DNA of 64,000 bases from Oceanobacter mangrovi (GTDB taxonomy: Bacteria > Pseudomonadota > Gammaproteobacteria > Pseudomonadales > Oceanobacteraceae): assembly GCF_019740315.1 (NCBI RefSeq), contig NZ_JAHXZR010000004.1, positions 370,754 to 434,753 of the forward strand, written 5' to 3'. Every line of letters starts with the position of its first letter. The first letter of the stretch is position 1. Below are positions 9,056 to 18,819 of the stretch, one piece after another. The translations under genes were made by a program, and so were the position numbers. The notes beneath the pieces are model-generated. The model worked only from the letters and a program-made list of their open reading frames with translations. It was not told where the DNA came from and did not search any database.

Positions 9056-9363
9056 GGTCTTTCTCCTGATCTGGTTGGTTGCGCAACCGGGTCGTATTGT
9101 AATTTCTGCGCTGCTTGCCTCGGTCGCTGTTATCTCTGGTGCGAAGGTCATACCAATCTGGCTGTGCCAACCGGAATCTGGCTGAATGAAAACTTTCTTG
9201 CGCCAAATCAAGGACTTGAAAAAGGCTATATGGCTGATAAATTTTCCTGATTGAATATTGATGTAGCTCAATGCACAGGAATGTTTGGTGGGATTGTCAC
9301 CTTGTCGCTACTGCGACAAGGTGACGGTTTGGCCTGTTTACGAGCAGGCCAGGTTGGCAATGA

Positions 9364-11439
9364 TCAATTGCCCCATATGGCCTCGACTAGTTCCGGGTGG
9401 TCAACAAACGGGTTGCGGTTGCCCTGGAAGCTGTAAGCGGCGTCGTTACGGTCGATTTCCTTCTGGCTAACCGGGTCGGCGCTGTTCCAGCTCAGCAGTA
9501 CAGCGAGGAACCAGTCTTCGAAGACCTGATCACTGCTGCCGTCGAGTACCGCATCACTGTAGCTGGTATTGCCTTGCCAGCTGCCAATCTGGCTTTCGTA
9601 ACGGGTCGCCATATAGAAGTAGGCGCGCGCCAGATCGCCCTTGAATTCATCAATCGGCTCAAACACGGTACCGCTGTAGCCCAGACCACTTGCGGCGCTG
9701 CCGAGCTTGGAGCCATTGCTGGAAGTAAAGGTCGCTGAACCCACTTCACCATACGGGTAGTTGCTACGCTTGCCATTCACATAGCCGTCGCTGGCAAAAA
9801 TATGGTGGACGTCGGTGTACATTGGGGTCTGGTCGTTGAACCAGCTTTTCGGGAACGAGTGCTCACGGTTGTAGCAGGAACCTTCATCACTGTAGCTGCC
9901 ACATTGATCTGCTGAGCTGGTGTAGGTATATGGGTCGCTGCCAGTCGGGTTTTCGGAATAGATATCCAGCACCGAACCATCGGCTTCGTAGTAGTTGTCG
10001 CGCTCGTAGTTGCTGTAGAAAGTCCACAGGGCGCTATAGCTCTGGGCACTGTGGCCGGAGCTGATAATGGCGCTGAGAGCGGACTTGAGGGCATAACCAC
10101 TGAGGCCATTGGCGTCGGCGTAATAACCACTCAGATCACTGCTGCCGGTTCCCGTGTCGGTGCCGGAGCCAGAACCGGTATCTGTGCCGGAATCTGTACC
10201 CAGGGTAAAGCTGGTGCTTTCGCTGTCACCAAAGCTGCTGCCGCTGGCAACACTGCTGCCGTCAAAGCTCAGGTCGTAGGAGCCATCGCCATAGCTGCAG
10301 CAAATGCCGTCGCCATAGCTGTCGCTGATGGTGAAGGTGTAATCGCCTTCATCAAGGCAGAGGGCTTCAGAGTAGCTGGTGTTGCCGCTGTAGCCATTAC
10401 CACTGGCGACGGTGGCGGAGCTGCTGTCGGTGATTTGCCAGCTGGTTTCAGCGCCATAGTTGTCGGTGGTGAGGCTGAAAGTGCCGCTGATGCAGCTGGC
10501 TGAGCCTGAACCTGTATCGCTGCCGCTTCCAGTACCTGTGTCAGTACCGGTATCCGTGCCTGTGTCTGAACCACTGTCTGTCGTGCTAACGATGAAATTT
10601 CCACCGTCGCTGCTGGCAAACTGGTCACCACTGAGGACTTCGGTACCGTCCACGACCAGCGCCCAGGAACCGTTGCCGTAGGAGCAGCAAATGCCGTCGC
10701 CATAGGCATCGGTAATGGTGAAGGTATAGCTGCCGTCCTGCAGACAGGAATACACGCTGTAGTCGCTGTTGCTGTCGTAACCGCTACCGCTGGCAACCGC
10801 ACTGCCGCTGGTATCCGTAATGCTCCAGCTGGTTTCCGCACCATAGTTATCGGTTGTCAGGTTGACGTCGACGTTGGTGCAGCTGCCGGTACCGCTGTCA
10901 GTACCTGAATCGCTACCGCTACCGCTATCGGAAGCGGAGCCGTCATTTGGCTCGAAATCATCGATATAAACCAGCTCAGAGCCATCAAATCCTGTTTGAT
11001 CATAGAACCGCAGGCCAACTTCCAGCGAGCCTGTGCTGCTGGCGGTATAGCTGTAGCTGAGCTGCTGCCACTGTCCCGTCAGGCTGTTGTCGGAATAATT
11101 CTGGTAGTCACCAACGTAAAGGCGGGCCTGTACGTTGCCTTCGGTGTGATAGACCCACACTGAAAAATCGTAGGTTTCGCCACTGACAACATCGATGCTC
11201 TGACGCAGGTCGGTGGAAGCCTGGGTGGCGGTGTTGACCGCAATGGCTGCGGCCTGGCTGCCGCCATGTACGACGCTGCTGGTGGGCGTAACACTGATGC
11301 CGCTGTCGATGGTGGTCCAGCTGGCTGGCGTGGTGCCGCTCCAGCTTTCGAAGTCGCCGTTGGCGACGTTCGCGCTGGCGGTACTGGCCAGTGTAACCAG
11401 CCCGGCAATCCATAGTGCTCGGGAAAGGGTTATGTTCAT
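9364..11439 (-). CDS. Secreted endonuclease I (EndA/NucM type) with duplicated Cys-rich modules
   Basis: 691 residues from the ATG complement at 11437-11439, preceded by a ggaag ribosome site. A signal peptide (residues 1-23, ending ASA) is followed by a beta-rich, carbohydrate-binding-like domain (about 24-165). Two copies of a roughly 90-residue module come next, each containing YGDGICCSYG and joined by Ser/Asp/Gly/Thr-rich linkers. The C-terminal about 240 residues are the endonuclease I domain, with NREHSFPKSWFND, DVHHIFASDGYVNGKRSN and RNPFVDHPELV: a His-Me-finger nuclease. It is probably a secreted nuclease that degrades extracellular DNA. The modules are unusual for the E. coli enzyme, which is a bare catalytic domain. 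Confidence 0.85.
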   Translation of the reverse strand: MNITLSRALWIAGLVTLASTASANVANGDFESWSGTTPASWTTIDSGISVTPTSSVVHGGSQAAAIAVNTATQASTDLRQSIDVVSGETYDFSVWVYHTEGNVQARLYVGDYQNYSDNSLTGQWQQLSYSYTASSTGSLEVGLRFYDQTGFDGSELVYIDDFEPNDGSASDSGSGSDSGTDSGTGSCTNVDVNLTTDNYGAETSWSITDTSGSAVASGSGYDSNSDYSVYSCLQDGSYTFTITDAYGDGICCSYGNGSWALVVDGTEVLSGDQFASSDGGNFIVSTTDSGSDTGTDTGTDTGTGSGSDTGSGSASCISGTFSLTTDNYGAETSWQITDSSSATVASGNGYSGNTSYSEALCLDEGDYTFTISDSYGDGICCSYGDGSYDLSFDGSSVASGSSFGDSESTSFTLGTDSGTDTGSGSGTDTGTGSSDLSGYYADANGLSGYALKSALSAIISSGHSAQSYSALWTFYSNYERDNYYEADGSVLDIYSENPTGSDPYTYTSSADQCGSYSDEGSCYNREHSFPKSWFNDQTPMYTDVHHIFASDGYVNGKRSNYPYGEVGSATFTSSNGSKLGSAASGLGYSGTVFEPIDEFKGDLARAYFYMATRYESQIGSWQGNTSYSDAVLDGSSDQVFEDWFLAVLLSWNSADPVSQKEIDRNDAAYSFQGNRNPFVDHPELVEAIWGN
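10200..10890 (-). repeat. Two in-gene repeats encoding YGDGICCSYG modules plus Ser/Asp/Gly/Thr linkers
   Basis: Two related segments (about 10205-10497 and 10577-10887) inside the endonuclease gene encode modules beginning with LTTDNYGAETSW and containing YGDGICCSYG. They are separated by a simple-sequence linker made of repeated Gly, Thr, Ser and Asp codons. The nucleotide similarity is visible directly, which suggests a duplication that can expand or contract. Confidence 0.75.
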
Positions 11440-11684
11440 GATGGTCTTCCGCTTGGTATCCGGTTTTTTGTGTAGGGTTTTGTAAACACGAGAGGCGGGA
11501 GCGAAGACTAGGGTTGATATATGACATGGAAAGGTAATTACTGTGACACCCTGAACAGCGGTCGAAATTTGAGCAGCTGGTCGCTGTATCAACGGACTGT
11601 TCTGTGTGGGAGATAACAGAGCAGGCTTTTTTTGAATAATTCTTGTATAAGGGTTGTATCGATTGTGAAAGGCCAGGAGCGACT

Positions 11685-12215
11685 ATGAGCAATCTGATTC
11701 GTTTGGTTTATGCCAGCAAGTCCAACTCAGTTGGACGCGCTGCGATTGATCCGGCAATTGGCAGTATTCTCAGTCAGAGCCGCCGCAATAACAGTCGTGA
11801 CCATATTGGTGGCGTGCTGTTTTATGGCGATGGTTTTTTCTTTCAGTGTCTGGAGGGAGAACGGGAGCTGGTACAGGCTACTTATGCCCGCATTCAGCAG
11901 GACTCTCGCCACAGCCATGCCCGCATTCTGCGCATGCATGGTATTCAGGAACGGCTGTTTTCAGACTGGTCGATGAAATATGTATCCGCAGAGCAGGAGG
12001 TCAAGACTTTCCTGCAGGAACGTAACGTCGAGGTATTCAACCCGTTCCGTTTCCAGGAAGCCTTGATCGACGAACTGATGCTGTTTTTCTGTCAGGCCAG
12101 TCCAGCCAGCATTGCAACAACAGCCCAGTTGGACCTCACGGCTCAGCCGGTTAATAAACAGACCGGCTTGTGGGGCAAGCTGGGCAAGGTGTTGGGAATC
12201 AATCATGACGCGTGA
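11685..12215 (+). CDS. BLUF-domain blue-light photoreceptor
   Basis: 176 residues from the ATG at 11685 (ribosome site aggagc). Residues 1-95 form a BLUF domain: LIRLVYAS with the flavin-adjacent Tyr9, Asn35/Asn36 in RRNN, and the key Gln54 in FFFQCLEGE. BLUF domains bind FAD and sense blue light. The C-terminal about 80 residues hold no recognisable output domain, so this is a short BLUF protein that likely signals by protein-protein contact. It stands alone between the endonuclease (divergent) and ybaK (convergent). Confidence 0.9.
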   Translation: MSNLIRLVYASKSNSVGRAAIDPAIGSILSQSRRNNSRDHIGGVLFYGDGFFFQCLEGERELVQATYARIQQDSRHSHARILRMHGIQERLFSDWSMKYVSAEQEVKTFLQERNVEVFNPFRFQEALIDELMLFFCQASPASIATTAQLDLTAQPVNKQTGLWGKLGKVLGINHDA

Positions 12216-12230
12216 GTGAGCAAATTTGCT

Positions 12231-12707
12231 TCACTCCGCGGCAATGGCGGCCAGTTGGCCACGCGTCAGGCTGACCAGATCGGCGGCCGACAACTCAATT
12301 TCCAGGCCCCGGCGGCCGGCCGACACATGAATGGTTGGATGTTGTTCGGCGCTGCTGTCGAGTACCGTTGGCAGCGCTTTTTTCTGCCCCAACGGGCTGA
12401 TACCACCAACCACGTAACCGGTGGTTTTCTCGGCCAGTTTGGGATCAGCCATTTCGGCTTTTTTGGCCCCCAGAGCCTTGGCAATGGCTTTCAGACTGAG
12501 CTGGTGATTCACCGGCACGATGCCGACCGCCAGCTGGCTTTTGTGGCCAGTCAGTGACACCAGCAGGGTTTTGAACACCCGTTCGGGGGCGATGCCAAGC
12601 GCTTCAGCGGCTTCCAGTCCGTAGGACTCAGCGCGCGGGTCGTGGTGGTATTCATGCACCTGGTGGCTGACTTTGGCTTTTTCGGCAGCCTTGATTGCCG
12701 GGGTCAT
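12231..12707 (-). CDS. ybaK: Cys-tRNA(Pro)/Cys-tRNA(Cys) deacylase YbaK
   Basis: 158 residues covering the whole YbaK/EbsC fold: EALGIAPERVFKTLLV with the conserved Lys, VGGISPLGQKKALPTVLD and SAGRRGLEIELSAADL. The family hydrolyses Cys mischarged onto tRNA(Pro) in trans, as an editing step in translation. The start overlaps the DUF1653 stop by 4 bp (12704-12707), so the two genes are co-translated. Confidence 0.93.
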   Translation of the reverse strand: MTPAIKAAEKAKVSHQVHEYHHDPRAESYGLEAAEALGIAPERVFKTLLVSLTGHKSQLAVGIVPVNHQLSLKAIAKALGAKKAEMADPKLAEKTTGYVVGGISPLGQKKALPTVLDSSAEQHPTIHVSAGRRGLEIELSAADLVSLTRGQLAAIAAE

Positions 12708-12964
12708 ACACTGGCCTCCGCGTCCATGCTGCCAACATATTCAAAGCGGGCAACCGGCTCGCCATTAACCTCTACCTGTTCGGTGAACATTGCCAGTGGC
12801 CGCACCCAATGGCTGAAATCGCCATAAAGAGTGCGGTAGTGCACCAGCCATTCTTCGGTTTCACTGTGGCGCACCAGACCAAAGACTTCATATTCCATGC
12901 CCTTGTAGTGGCGATAACGGCCGGGCTGGGGCGCGGCTGGTGAACTGGTATCAGTATTTTTCAT
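12704..12964 (-). CDS. DUF1653 family protein
   Basis: 86 residues with GRYRHYKGMEYEVFGLVRHS and WVRPLAMFTEQV, the DUF1653 pattern of a small SH3-like protein. It is soluble and lacks a signal peptide. Its stop overlaps the ybaK start by 4 bp. The molecular role is unknown. Confidence 0.85.
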   Translation of the reverse strand: MKNTDTSSPAAPQPGRYRHYKGMEYEVFGLVRHSETEEWLVHYRTLYGDFSHWVRPLAMFTEQVEVNGEPVARFEYVGSMDAEASV

Positions 12965-13003
12965 GGCTGGCTCTGTTGCTGTGCTGTCCCTGCTGGGAAG
13001 GAA

Positions 13004-13699
13004 TCAGTCGAGTTCAAATCGGACATCAACACTGGCGCTGATGGTCTGTTTCTGCACCAGCATGCGGGTGCTGGCTGGCGCGGCTTCGGCCATCGCCATA
13101 TTGGCTTTGGCCATCATGACTACCGGCATGTTGCCGCCGGTTTCAGCAATGCTGATTACCTCGCCGAGCTTCTCATCCAGTGTTGAGGCCATCAGTTTGG
13201 CCTTCTGACGGGCTTTCAGCAAGGCTGCCTGCAAGGCCTGATCAGCCAGTTGCTGGGGGTCATCAAAGCGGAATTCACTTTGCTGAATCCGCACCTGGGG
13301 AATTTCCAGCAGTTGGCCTATCAGGCTGTTGTACTGCTCCAGATCGCGCAATGTGATCACCACGCTGCGGCTGACTTCTTCGCCGGTGTACTGACGCTCA
13401 CTCTTGACCCACTGGTAGCGCGGGTAATTACGGATCTGTTCAGCGCGAATATCCGCTTCGTCCAGATTCAGTGCCTGACTGGTTTGCAGCAGGCTGGCGA
13501 AGGCCTGATCAACACTCTGTTTGGCTTGTGCCAGCGATGGCTGGGTGTCACTGATTTGCAGGTTCAGCAGCATGTAGTCCGGCATGGCTTCGACTTCAGC
13601 GCTGGCGTTAACCTGTACATAACGGCTTTCTCCGGCCATTGCTGCGTGGCTGCCGGTGAAGGCCAGCAGGCACAAGAAGGTGGTCGCAAGTGGTTTCAT
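13004..13699 (-). CDS. Periplasmic SIMPL-domain (DUF541) protein
   Basis: 231 residues with an N-terminal signal peptide (about 1-22, ending AMA). It is followed by the SIMPL/DUF541 pattern: VNASAEVEAMPDYMLLNLQI at the start and AETGGNMPVV before a C-terminal ISASVDVRFEL strand. Family members are periplasmic or secreted, form oligomeric rings in known cases (BP26), and have no agreed function. Transcribed alone on the minus strand. Confidence 0.85.
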   Translation of the reverse strand: MKPLATTFLCLLAFTGSHAAMAGESRYVQVNASAEVEAMPDYMLLNLQISDTQPSLAQAKQSVDQAFASLLQTSQALNLDEADIRAEQIRNYPRYQWVKSERQYTGEEVSRSVVITLRDLEQYNSLIGQLLEIPQVRIQQSEFRFDDPQQLADQALQAALLKARQKAKLMASTLDEKLGEVISIAETGGNMPVVMMAKANMAMAEAAPASTRMLVQKQTISASVDVRFELD

Positions 13700-13816
13700 C
13701 GGTCGTTTCCTTGATCCTGTTCTCAGTCGTTTTCGCTTTTGTTTTTTTAACGGCAGCTGCGCTTGCTGCCCGGCAATCGAACGTCTAGCTATTGAGCCCG
13801 GAAAGTCGTGACAGTT

Positions 13817-14767
13817 TCAAAAATGTTGAAAACCACCACGTGCCAGTGTGACTGGCAGCCCATCTGCCAGCAGTTCAACACCGGCTTTGCCATCATCGCA
13901 GGGCTGACAGTGGCCAATACGGCTGAGCGGCAGATGCAGTTGCTGACTCAGCTGTTCGATCGCCAAACGCTGGCTGACAGCTGCAGTAAACAGCAGCTCG
14001 TAGTCATCACCACCATTAAGGCAGGTAGGCCAGTCCGGGTGACCGAGGGCAACGGCGCTGGGGATTTGTTCGCCGTTAAGGACCAGTTGTAGCCGCGAGG
14101 CCTGGGCAATATGGCCAGCGTCCTGTAGCAGACCATCGGAAATATCCATCGCTGCATGGGCAATGCCGTGCAGTGCCTGGCCAAGTGCCAGCCGTGGTTG
14201 CGGGAAATAGTAGGCACGGGCCAGACCGTCTTGCCAGTCGGGCTGCTTGAGAATACGCGGCAGCGCCAGTGCCGATTCGCCCAATACACCACTGACCCAG
14301 ATATCATCCGTTGGCTGGGCTGCCGAACGGGGCAGACCGGTGTGAGCGGAGTCAATCCAGCCTTGCACCATCACGCTGATGACCAGTTGCTGACCGCGTG
14401 TGGTATCGCCGCCGATCAGGCTGATGCCGCACTCATGGGCGGCGGCCCGCAAGCCGCTGGCAAAGTCGTTGAGCCAGGCTGTCTGGTTGTCGGGTAGCGT
14501 CAGACCGAGCAGAAAACCCTGCGGTCTGGCACCCATCGCTGCCAGATCACTGACAGCACAGCGCAAGGCGCGTTGGGCGATCAGGTTGGCAGGCGCAGAG
14601 GCCGGGAAATGGACATCGGCGACCTGGCTGTCGAGACTTTGTACCAGCCGCTGGCCGTTCGGGGGAATAACAATGGAAGCGTCGTCGCCAATAGCAAGAA
14701 GGGTATCCGGACTGACCGGATACCCTTCGCTGAAGCAAGACTGAATCAGTTCAAACTCTGAATTCAT
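13817..14767 (-). CDS. thiL: Thiamine-monophosphate kinase
   Basis: 316 residues of the AIRS/PurM-like fold. AIGDDASI, SLDSQVADVHF, LIGGDTTRG and AAMDISDGLLQDAGHI are the ThiL nucleotide- and Mg-binding signatures. It phosphorylates TMP to thiamine diphosphate, the last step of thiamine cofactor synthesis. It is the last gene of the rib-nusB operon, 18 bp after nusB, a common gammaproteobacterial arrangement. Confidence 0.95.
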   Translation of the reverse strand: MNSEFELIQSCFSEGYPVSPDTLLAIGDDASIVIPPNGQRLVQSLDSQVADVHFPASAPANLIAQRALRCAVSDLAAMGARPQGFLLGLTLPDNQTAWLNDFASGLRAAAHECGISLIGGDTTRGQQLVISVMVQGWIDSAHTGLPRSAAQPTDDIWVSGVLGESALALPRILKQPDWQDGLARAYYFPQPRLALGQALHGIAHAAMDISDGLLQDAGHIAQASRLQLVLNGEQIPSAVALGHPDWPTCLNGGDDYELLFTAAVSQRLAIEQLSQQLHLPLSRIGHCQPCDDGKAGVELLADGLPVTLARGGFQHF

Positions 14768-14785
14768 CGTGCGGGATGGAACTGT

Positions 14786-15286
14786 TTAACGTTCGCTGGG
14801 CTTGCTTGGCTCGGCCGCTTTGGCCTGACCGCGGTTGCCGCGAATTTCTACCATACGTTCACGCTGCGCCAGTTTGTCGAGAACACCGTTAACAAACTTG
14901 TGGCCGTCGGTGGCGCCAAAGGTTTTTGCCAGTTCAACGGATTCGTTGATGACAACCTTATAAGGCACGTCGATCCGACGCAGCATTTCGTAAGCACCCA
15001 GACGCAGGATCGACAGCTCGACCGGAGTCATTTCATCCAGTCGACGATCCAGCAGTGGCGTGATTTTCTCATCCAGTGTCGCGCAATCCTTCGGCACGCC
15101 ATGCAAGATGTCGTGGAAATATTCCAGGTCGACCTTGCTCATGTCGTTGTCGGCACGAAATTCAGCTTCAATCTGGCTCAGGTTTGCACCTGCCAGTTGC
15201 CACTGATACAGCGCCTGTACCGCGAAACGACGCGCCTTGCGACGCGCAGCCGGGCTTGGTTTGTGGTTGCCGGAAGCACGAGACAT
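14786..15286 (-). CDS. nusB: Transcription antitermination protein NusB
   Basis: 166 residues, all-alpha. It opens with a basic [23 protein letters not shown]-binding arm, then [11 protein letters not shown] and [21 protein letters not shown], the NusB C-terminal signature. NusB with NusE binds boxA RNA and supports antitermination at rRNA operons. It lies 5 bp after ribH. A Lys/Glu-rich tail follows the conserved domain. Confidence 0.96.
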   Translation of the reverse strand: MSRASGNHKPSPAARRKARRFAVQALYQWQLAGANLSQIEAEFRADNDMSKVDLEYFHDILHGVPKDCATLDEKITPLLDRRLDEMTPVELSILRLGAYEMLRRIDVPYKVVINESVELAKTFGATDGHKFVNGVLDKLAQRERMVEIRGNRGQAKAAEPSKPSER

Positions 15287-15291
15287 TCGGA

Positions 15292-15768
15292 TTAATCCTC
15301 CAGGGCGTTCAGCAGAGACACCATTTCAAACGCAGACATAGCGGCTTCTTCGCCCTTGTTGCCTGCCTTGGTGCCAGAGCGTTCGATGGCCTGTTCGATG
15401 CTGTCGACAGTCAGTACGCCGAAGGATACCGGGATGCCGTATTCCAGCGACACAGAAGCCAGACCCTTGGTGCATTCGCCAGCCACGTATTCGAAGTGTG
15501 GGGTACCACCACGGATTACCGCACCCAAAGCGATGATGGCGTCGTATTTTTCAGAAGCGGCCACACGCTGTACAACCAGCGGGATTTCAAACGCGCCTGG
15601 AGCACGAATGATGGTGATGTTGTCTTCTTCAACACCGTGACGCATCAGGCTGTCAACGGCACCTTCCAGCAGGCTTTCCACCACAAATGCGTTCCAGCGA
15701 CCAACGACGATTGCGTATTTGCCGTCGTTGGGGGTCAGTTTTCCTTCGATGGTTTGAATGTTTTTCAT
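15292..15768 (-). CDS. ribH: 6,7-dimethyl-8-ribityllumazine synthase
   Basis: 158 residues with the full RibH pattern: [48 protein letters not shown] (catalytic His within this segment) and SFGVLTVD. It condenses the RibD product with dihydroxybutanone phosphate to make lumazine, the riboflavin synthase substrate. It is encoded between ribBX and nusB in the riboflavin operon. Confidence 0.96.
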   Translation of the reverse strand: MKNIQTIEGKLTPNDGKYAIVVGRWNAFVVESLLEGAVDSLMRHGVEEDNITIIRAPGAFEIPLVVQRVAASEKYDAIIALGAVIRGGTPHFEYVAGECTKGLASVSLEYGIPVSFGVLTVDSIEQAIERSGTKAGNKGEEAAMSAFEMVSLLNALED

Positions 15769-15827
15769 ATCAGTTCCAGTAATTCAGTCTTGTTCGTTCT
15801 GTCAGGCGCTGTAAACAGACACCGCTA

Positions 15828-16943
15828 TCAGGCATCGAGGGACAGGTATTCGGTAATTTCGAGACCAAAACCCGAGATGCCACTGTATTTCATTTCCGAG
15901 CTGAGCAGACGCATTTTCTGCACGCCCAGTTCACACAAAATCTGCGAGCCGGTACCAATGGTCAGGAAGGCACCGGAGCTGTCCTTGTTGGGGCTACGAA
16001 CCGGCCGGGCGCGACCAAAATAGTCGTCCAGGCTGGCATCGATGTCTTCTGGCTGGCCCACTGACAGCAGCACAAATACACCGCAGCCTTCTTCGGCGAT
16101 GCGTTGCATGGCGTGCTGGGATGACCAGTTGGAGCCACTGCGAGGTTTCATGCCGAGCACGTCACGCAGATAGTTGTTGGTTTGTACCCGCACCAGGCAA
16201 GGCTCATCAGCCTTGATCTCACCCATGGTCATGGCCAGGTGGGTGTCACCCTGAATGGTGTCGCGGAAGGTGTGCAGGGTGAATTCACCGAATTCGGTGC
16301 AAACACTTTCCTTGCTCACCAGTTCAACGGTTTTTTCGTTGGCGATGCGGTAGTGAATCAGGTCGGCGATGGTGCCGATCTTGATGCCGTGTTTTTCGGC
16401 AAACACTTCCAGCTCCGGCCGCCGCGCCATGGTGCCGTCCGGGTTCATCACTTCAACAATCGCTGCCGCCGGGATCAGACCAGCCAGACGGGTCAGATCA
16501 CAACCGGCTTCAGTATGACCGGCACGGCTCAAAACGCCACCCGGACGAGCGCGCAGCGGGAAAATATGGCCCGGCTGAACGATGTCGGCTGGTTTGCCCA
16601 TCGGGTTGACGGCGGCCTGAATGGTACGGGCGCGGTCTGCCGCTGAAATACCGGTAGTGACGCCTTCGGCAGCTTCAATCGATACCGTAAATGGCGTCGA
16701 GAAGCTGGCGCCATTGCTGGTAACCATGGCCGGCAGGCCAAGGAAATCACAACGCTCACCGGTGAGGGTCAGACAAATCAGGCCGCGTGCTTCGCTAGCC
16801 ATGAAGTTGATGATTTCCGGAGTTACCTTTTCTGCGGCAACAATAATGTCGCCTTCGTTTTCGCGATCTTCGTCATCCATCAGGATGACCATTTTGCCGG
16901 CGTGAATATCGGCGACAATTTCTTCGATGCTGTTCAGTGCCAT
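15828..16943 (-). CDS. ribB: RibB fused to degenerate RibA-like domain (RibBX)
   Basis: 371 residues. The N-terminal half (about 1-200) is a complete 3,4-dihydroxy-2-butanone 4-phosphate synthase: [32 protein letters not shown] and [12 protein letters not shown] are present. The C-terminal half resembles GTP cyclohydrolase II but the zinc-binding Cys-X10-Cys-X-Cys segment is absent ([20 protein letters not shown] where the motif should end), and the RQEGRGIGL catalytic stretch is replaced by LSVGQPEDI. It therefore probably makes only dihydroxybutanone phosphate; a separate RibA would be needed elsewhere. Such RibBX proteins are known in other gammaproteobacteria. Confidence 0.9.
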   Translation of the reverse strand: MALNSIEEIVADIHAGKMVILMDDEDRENEGDIIVAAEKVTPEIINFMASEARGLICLTLTGERCDFLGLPAMVTSNGASFSTPFTVSIEAAEGVTTGISAADRARTIQAAVNPMGKPADIVQPGHIFPLRARPGGVLSRAGHTEAGCDLTRLAGLIPAAAIVEVMNPDGTMARRPELEVFAEKHGIKIGTIADLIHYRIANEKTVELVSKESVCTEFGEFTLHTFRDTIQGDTHLAMTMGEIKADEPCLVRVQTNNYLRDVLGMKPRSGSNWSSQHAMQRIAEEGCGVFVLLSVGQPEDIDASLDDYFGRARPVRSPNKDSSGAFLTIGTGSQILCELGVQKMRLLSSEMKYSGISGFGLEITEYLSLDA

Positions 16944-17002
16944 GTTGCGCCTTTTACTCGTTGCGTATCTGTGTGTTGGCTTGCGGGTGGCTTGATCCGG
17001 CG

Positions 17003-17665
17003 TTAGCGGGACCGATTCATAAAGCCGTGTTCTGCCAGAAACGCGGTCGTAATATTTGACTTGCTTTCACCATTCCGGGGCGTCAGTAACTGCTCCAGAT
17101 ATCGGGCAATCATATCAACTTCCAGGTGTACCTGGTCACCCGCCTGAATGGAAATCAGGGTAGTTTCTGCCGCGGTGTGCGGCACTATGTTCAGGGTAAA
17201 GCCGTTGCTGGTGAGGTCATTGGCGGTGAGGCTGACGCCATCCACCGTAATTGAACCTTTAGCAGCGATATAGCGACGCAGTTCTTGCGGTGCTTCGACT
17301 TCAAAACGAATCGAACGGGCATCGGCCTGGCGGCTGATCACCTTGCCAACACCATCAACGTGGCCGCTGACCATATGGCCGCCCAGACGGGTGGTTGGCA
17401 GCAGTGCCTTTTCAAGGTTGACCCGGGTACCGGACTGCCATTCACCAATGCGGGTGTGGGCCAGTGACTCGCGCGACACGTCGGCGACAAAACCGCTGCC
17501 GGTCAAACCAACCACGGTCAGACAGACACCGTTGGTGGCGATGCTGTCACCCAGTTTGACATCGGCCAGATCGAGGCTGCCAGTGTGGATGGTGAGGCGA
17601 ATATCGCCAGCAACCGATTCCACCGAGCTGATGGTGCCGAGCGCTTCAATGATACCTGTAAACAT
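17003..17665 (-). CDS. ribE: Riboflavin synthase, alpha subunit
   Basis: 220 residues built from two lumazine-binding repeats: [12 protein letters not shown] at the start, GVCLTV in the first repeat, MVSGHVDGVG and ITVDGVSLTAND in the second. It dismutates two lumazines to riboflavin. The C-terminal tail (QLLTPRNGESKSNI onward) is family-typical. The start codon shares one base with the ribD stop. Confidence 0.95.
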   Translation of the reverse strand: MFTGIIEALGTISSVESVAGDIRLTIHTGSLDLADVKLGDSIATNGVCLTVVGLTGSGFVADVSRESLAHTRIGEWQSGTRVNLEKALLPTTRLGGHMVSGHVDGVGKVISRQADARSIRFEVEAPQELRRYIAAKGSITVDGVSLTANDLTSNGFTLNIVPHTAAETTLISIQAGDQVHLEVDMIARYLEQLLTPRNGESKSNITTAFLAEHGFMNRSR

Positions 17666-18819
17666 CAGTTTTCCTTTGTGTCAGCGGCTGCAGGCAGCGG
17701 CGTCAGTGTCAGACGCAGGTCGTTACCGACCATGCGGACGTCTTGCCAGTGCCAGCGCAGCTGCTGATTCATGCATTCAAACGGCAGTTGCAGCAAGGGC
17801 CGGGCGTCTGAGCCCAGCAGTGTAGGGGCAGTATAGACAACCAGTTCATCAACCAGCCCGGCAGCAACAAAAGCCCCCGCCAGCCGTGCGCCGGTTTCTA
17901 CCAGTACTTCGTTACAACCTTGTTTGCCCAGCTGTAATAACAATTCGGTCAGATTCAGCTGGCCTGCTGCGGTTGGCTGACCTTGCCAGTAGCGGACGTT
18001 GTCCGGCGTGGTCTGTTCAGCGGTTGCTGCCGCCAGTTTACCATCGTCAACGTCGGCGAGGGTCGCCACCAGTACCGGCCCGGCTTGCTGGAACAGTTTG
18101 GCGTTGGCTGGCACGCGCAAGCGGCTGTCGACCAGCACTCGTAAAGGCTGACGCCAAAGATGGGCCGGTTGTTCGATAGCGGTTTCGGCAGGCCGTACCG
18201 TCATTGATGGATTATCAATCAGCACTGAATCCGCCCCGGTCAGCACCGCACAACTGCGGGCGCGCAGTCGTTGCACGTCCTGACGCGCCTGTGGGCCGGT
18301 AATCCACTGGCTTTCACCGCTTTGCATGGCGGTGCGGCCGTCGAGGCTCTGGGCCAGCTTGACCCGTACCAGTGGTAAACCGGTACGCATGCGTTTCATA
18401 AAACCGCTGTTGAGGGCGGCCGCCTGGCTTTCAAGGCAGGACTCCATCACTTCAATACCGGCTTCACGCAGCCGATTAAAACCGCGACCGCCGACTTGAG
18501 GATTGGGGTCTCGTACGGCACCCACCACGCGGCTGACTCCGGCTTCAATCAGTGCGTTGGCGCAGGGTGGGGTACGGCCAAAATGGCTGCAGGGTTCCAG
18601 CGTGACATAGGCGGTAGCACCACGAGCCAGTTCACCAGCCATGCGCAAGGCGTGGACTTCGGCGTGGGGGCCACCGGCTTGCTGATGCCAGCCTTCTCCC
18701 ACCGGCAGGCCATCCTTGACGATGACACAACCAACGCGGGGATTGGGGCTGGTGGAATAGAGACCTTGAGCGGCCAGTTGCAGCGCCTTGGCCATCCAGT
18801 ATTCGTCAAGATGGATCAT
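17665..18819 (-). CDS. ribD: Bifunctional riboflavin deaminase/reductase RibD
   Basis: 384 residues. The N-terminal deaminase domain (about 1-145) carries the zinc motifs HAEVHAL and [12 protein letters not shown]. The C-terminal reductase domain (about 150-375) has [12 protein letters not shown] and [12 protein letters not shown]. It performs the two steps after GTP cyclohydrolase II in riboflavin synthesis. It overlaps nrdR by 4 bp at 18816-18819 and ribE by one base. Confidence 0.95.
   Translation of the reverse strand: MIHLDEYWMAKALQLAAQGLYSTSPNPRVGCVIVKDGLPVGEGWHQQAGGPHAEVHALRMAGELARGATAYVTLEPCSHFGRTPPCANALIEAGVSRVVGAVRDPNPQVGGRGFNRLREAGIEVMESCLESQAAALNSGFMKRMRTGLPLVRVKLAQSLDGRTAMQSGESQWITGPQARQDVQRLRARSCAVLTGADSVLIDNPSMTVRPAETAIEQPAHLWRQPLRVLVDSRLRVPANAKLFQQAGPVLVATLADVDDGKLAAATAEQTTPDNVRYWQGQPTAAGQLNLTELLLQLGKQGCNEVLVETGARLAGAFVAAGLVDELVVYTAPTLLGSDARPLLQLPFECMNQQLRWHWQDVRMVGNDLRLTLTPLPAAADTKEN

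Noticed and set aside
10051..10503. Ala/Gly-rich 150-codon plus-strand frame
   Set aside because: Reflects the repeat modules and linkers of the endonuclease gene on the other strand.
10500..10580. Possible CRISPR-like repeat array
   Set aside because: The repeats are short simple-sequence Ser/Asp/Gly/Thr codons inside a gene, with no spacers of constant length and no cas genes.
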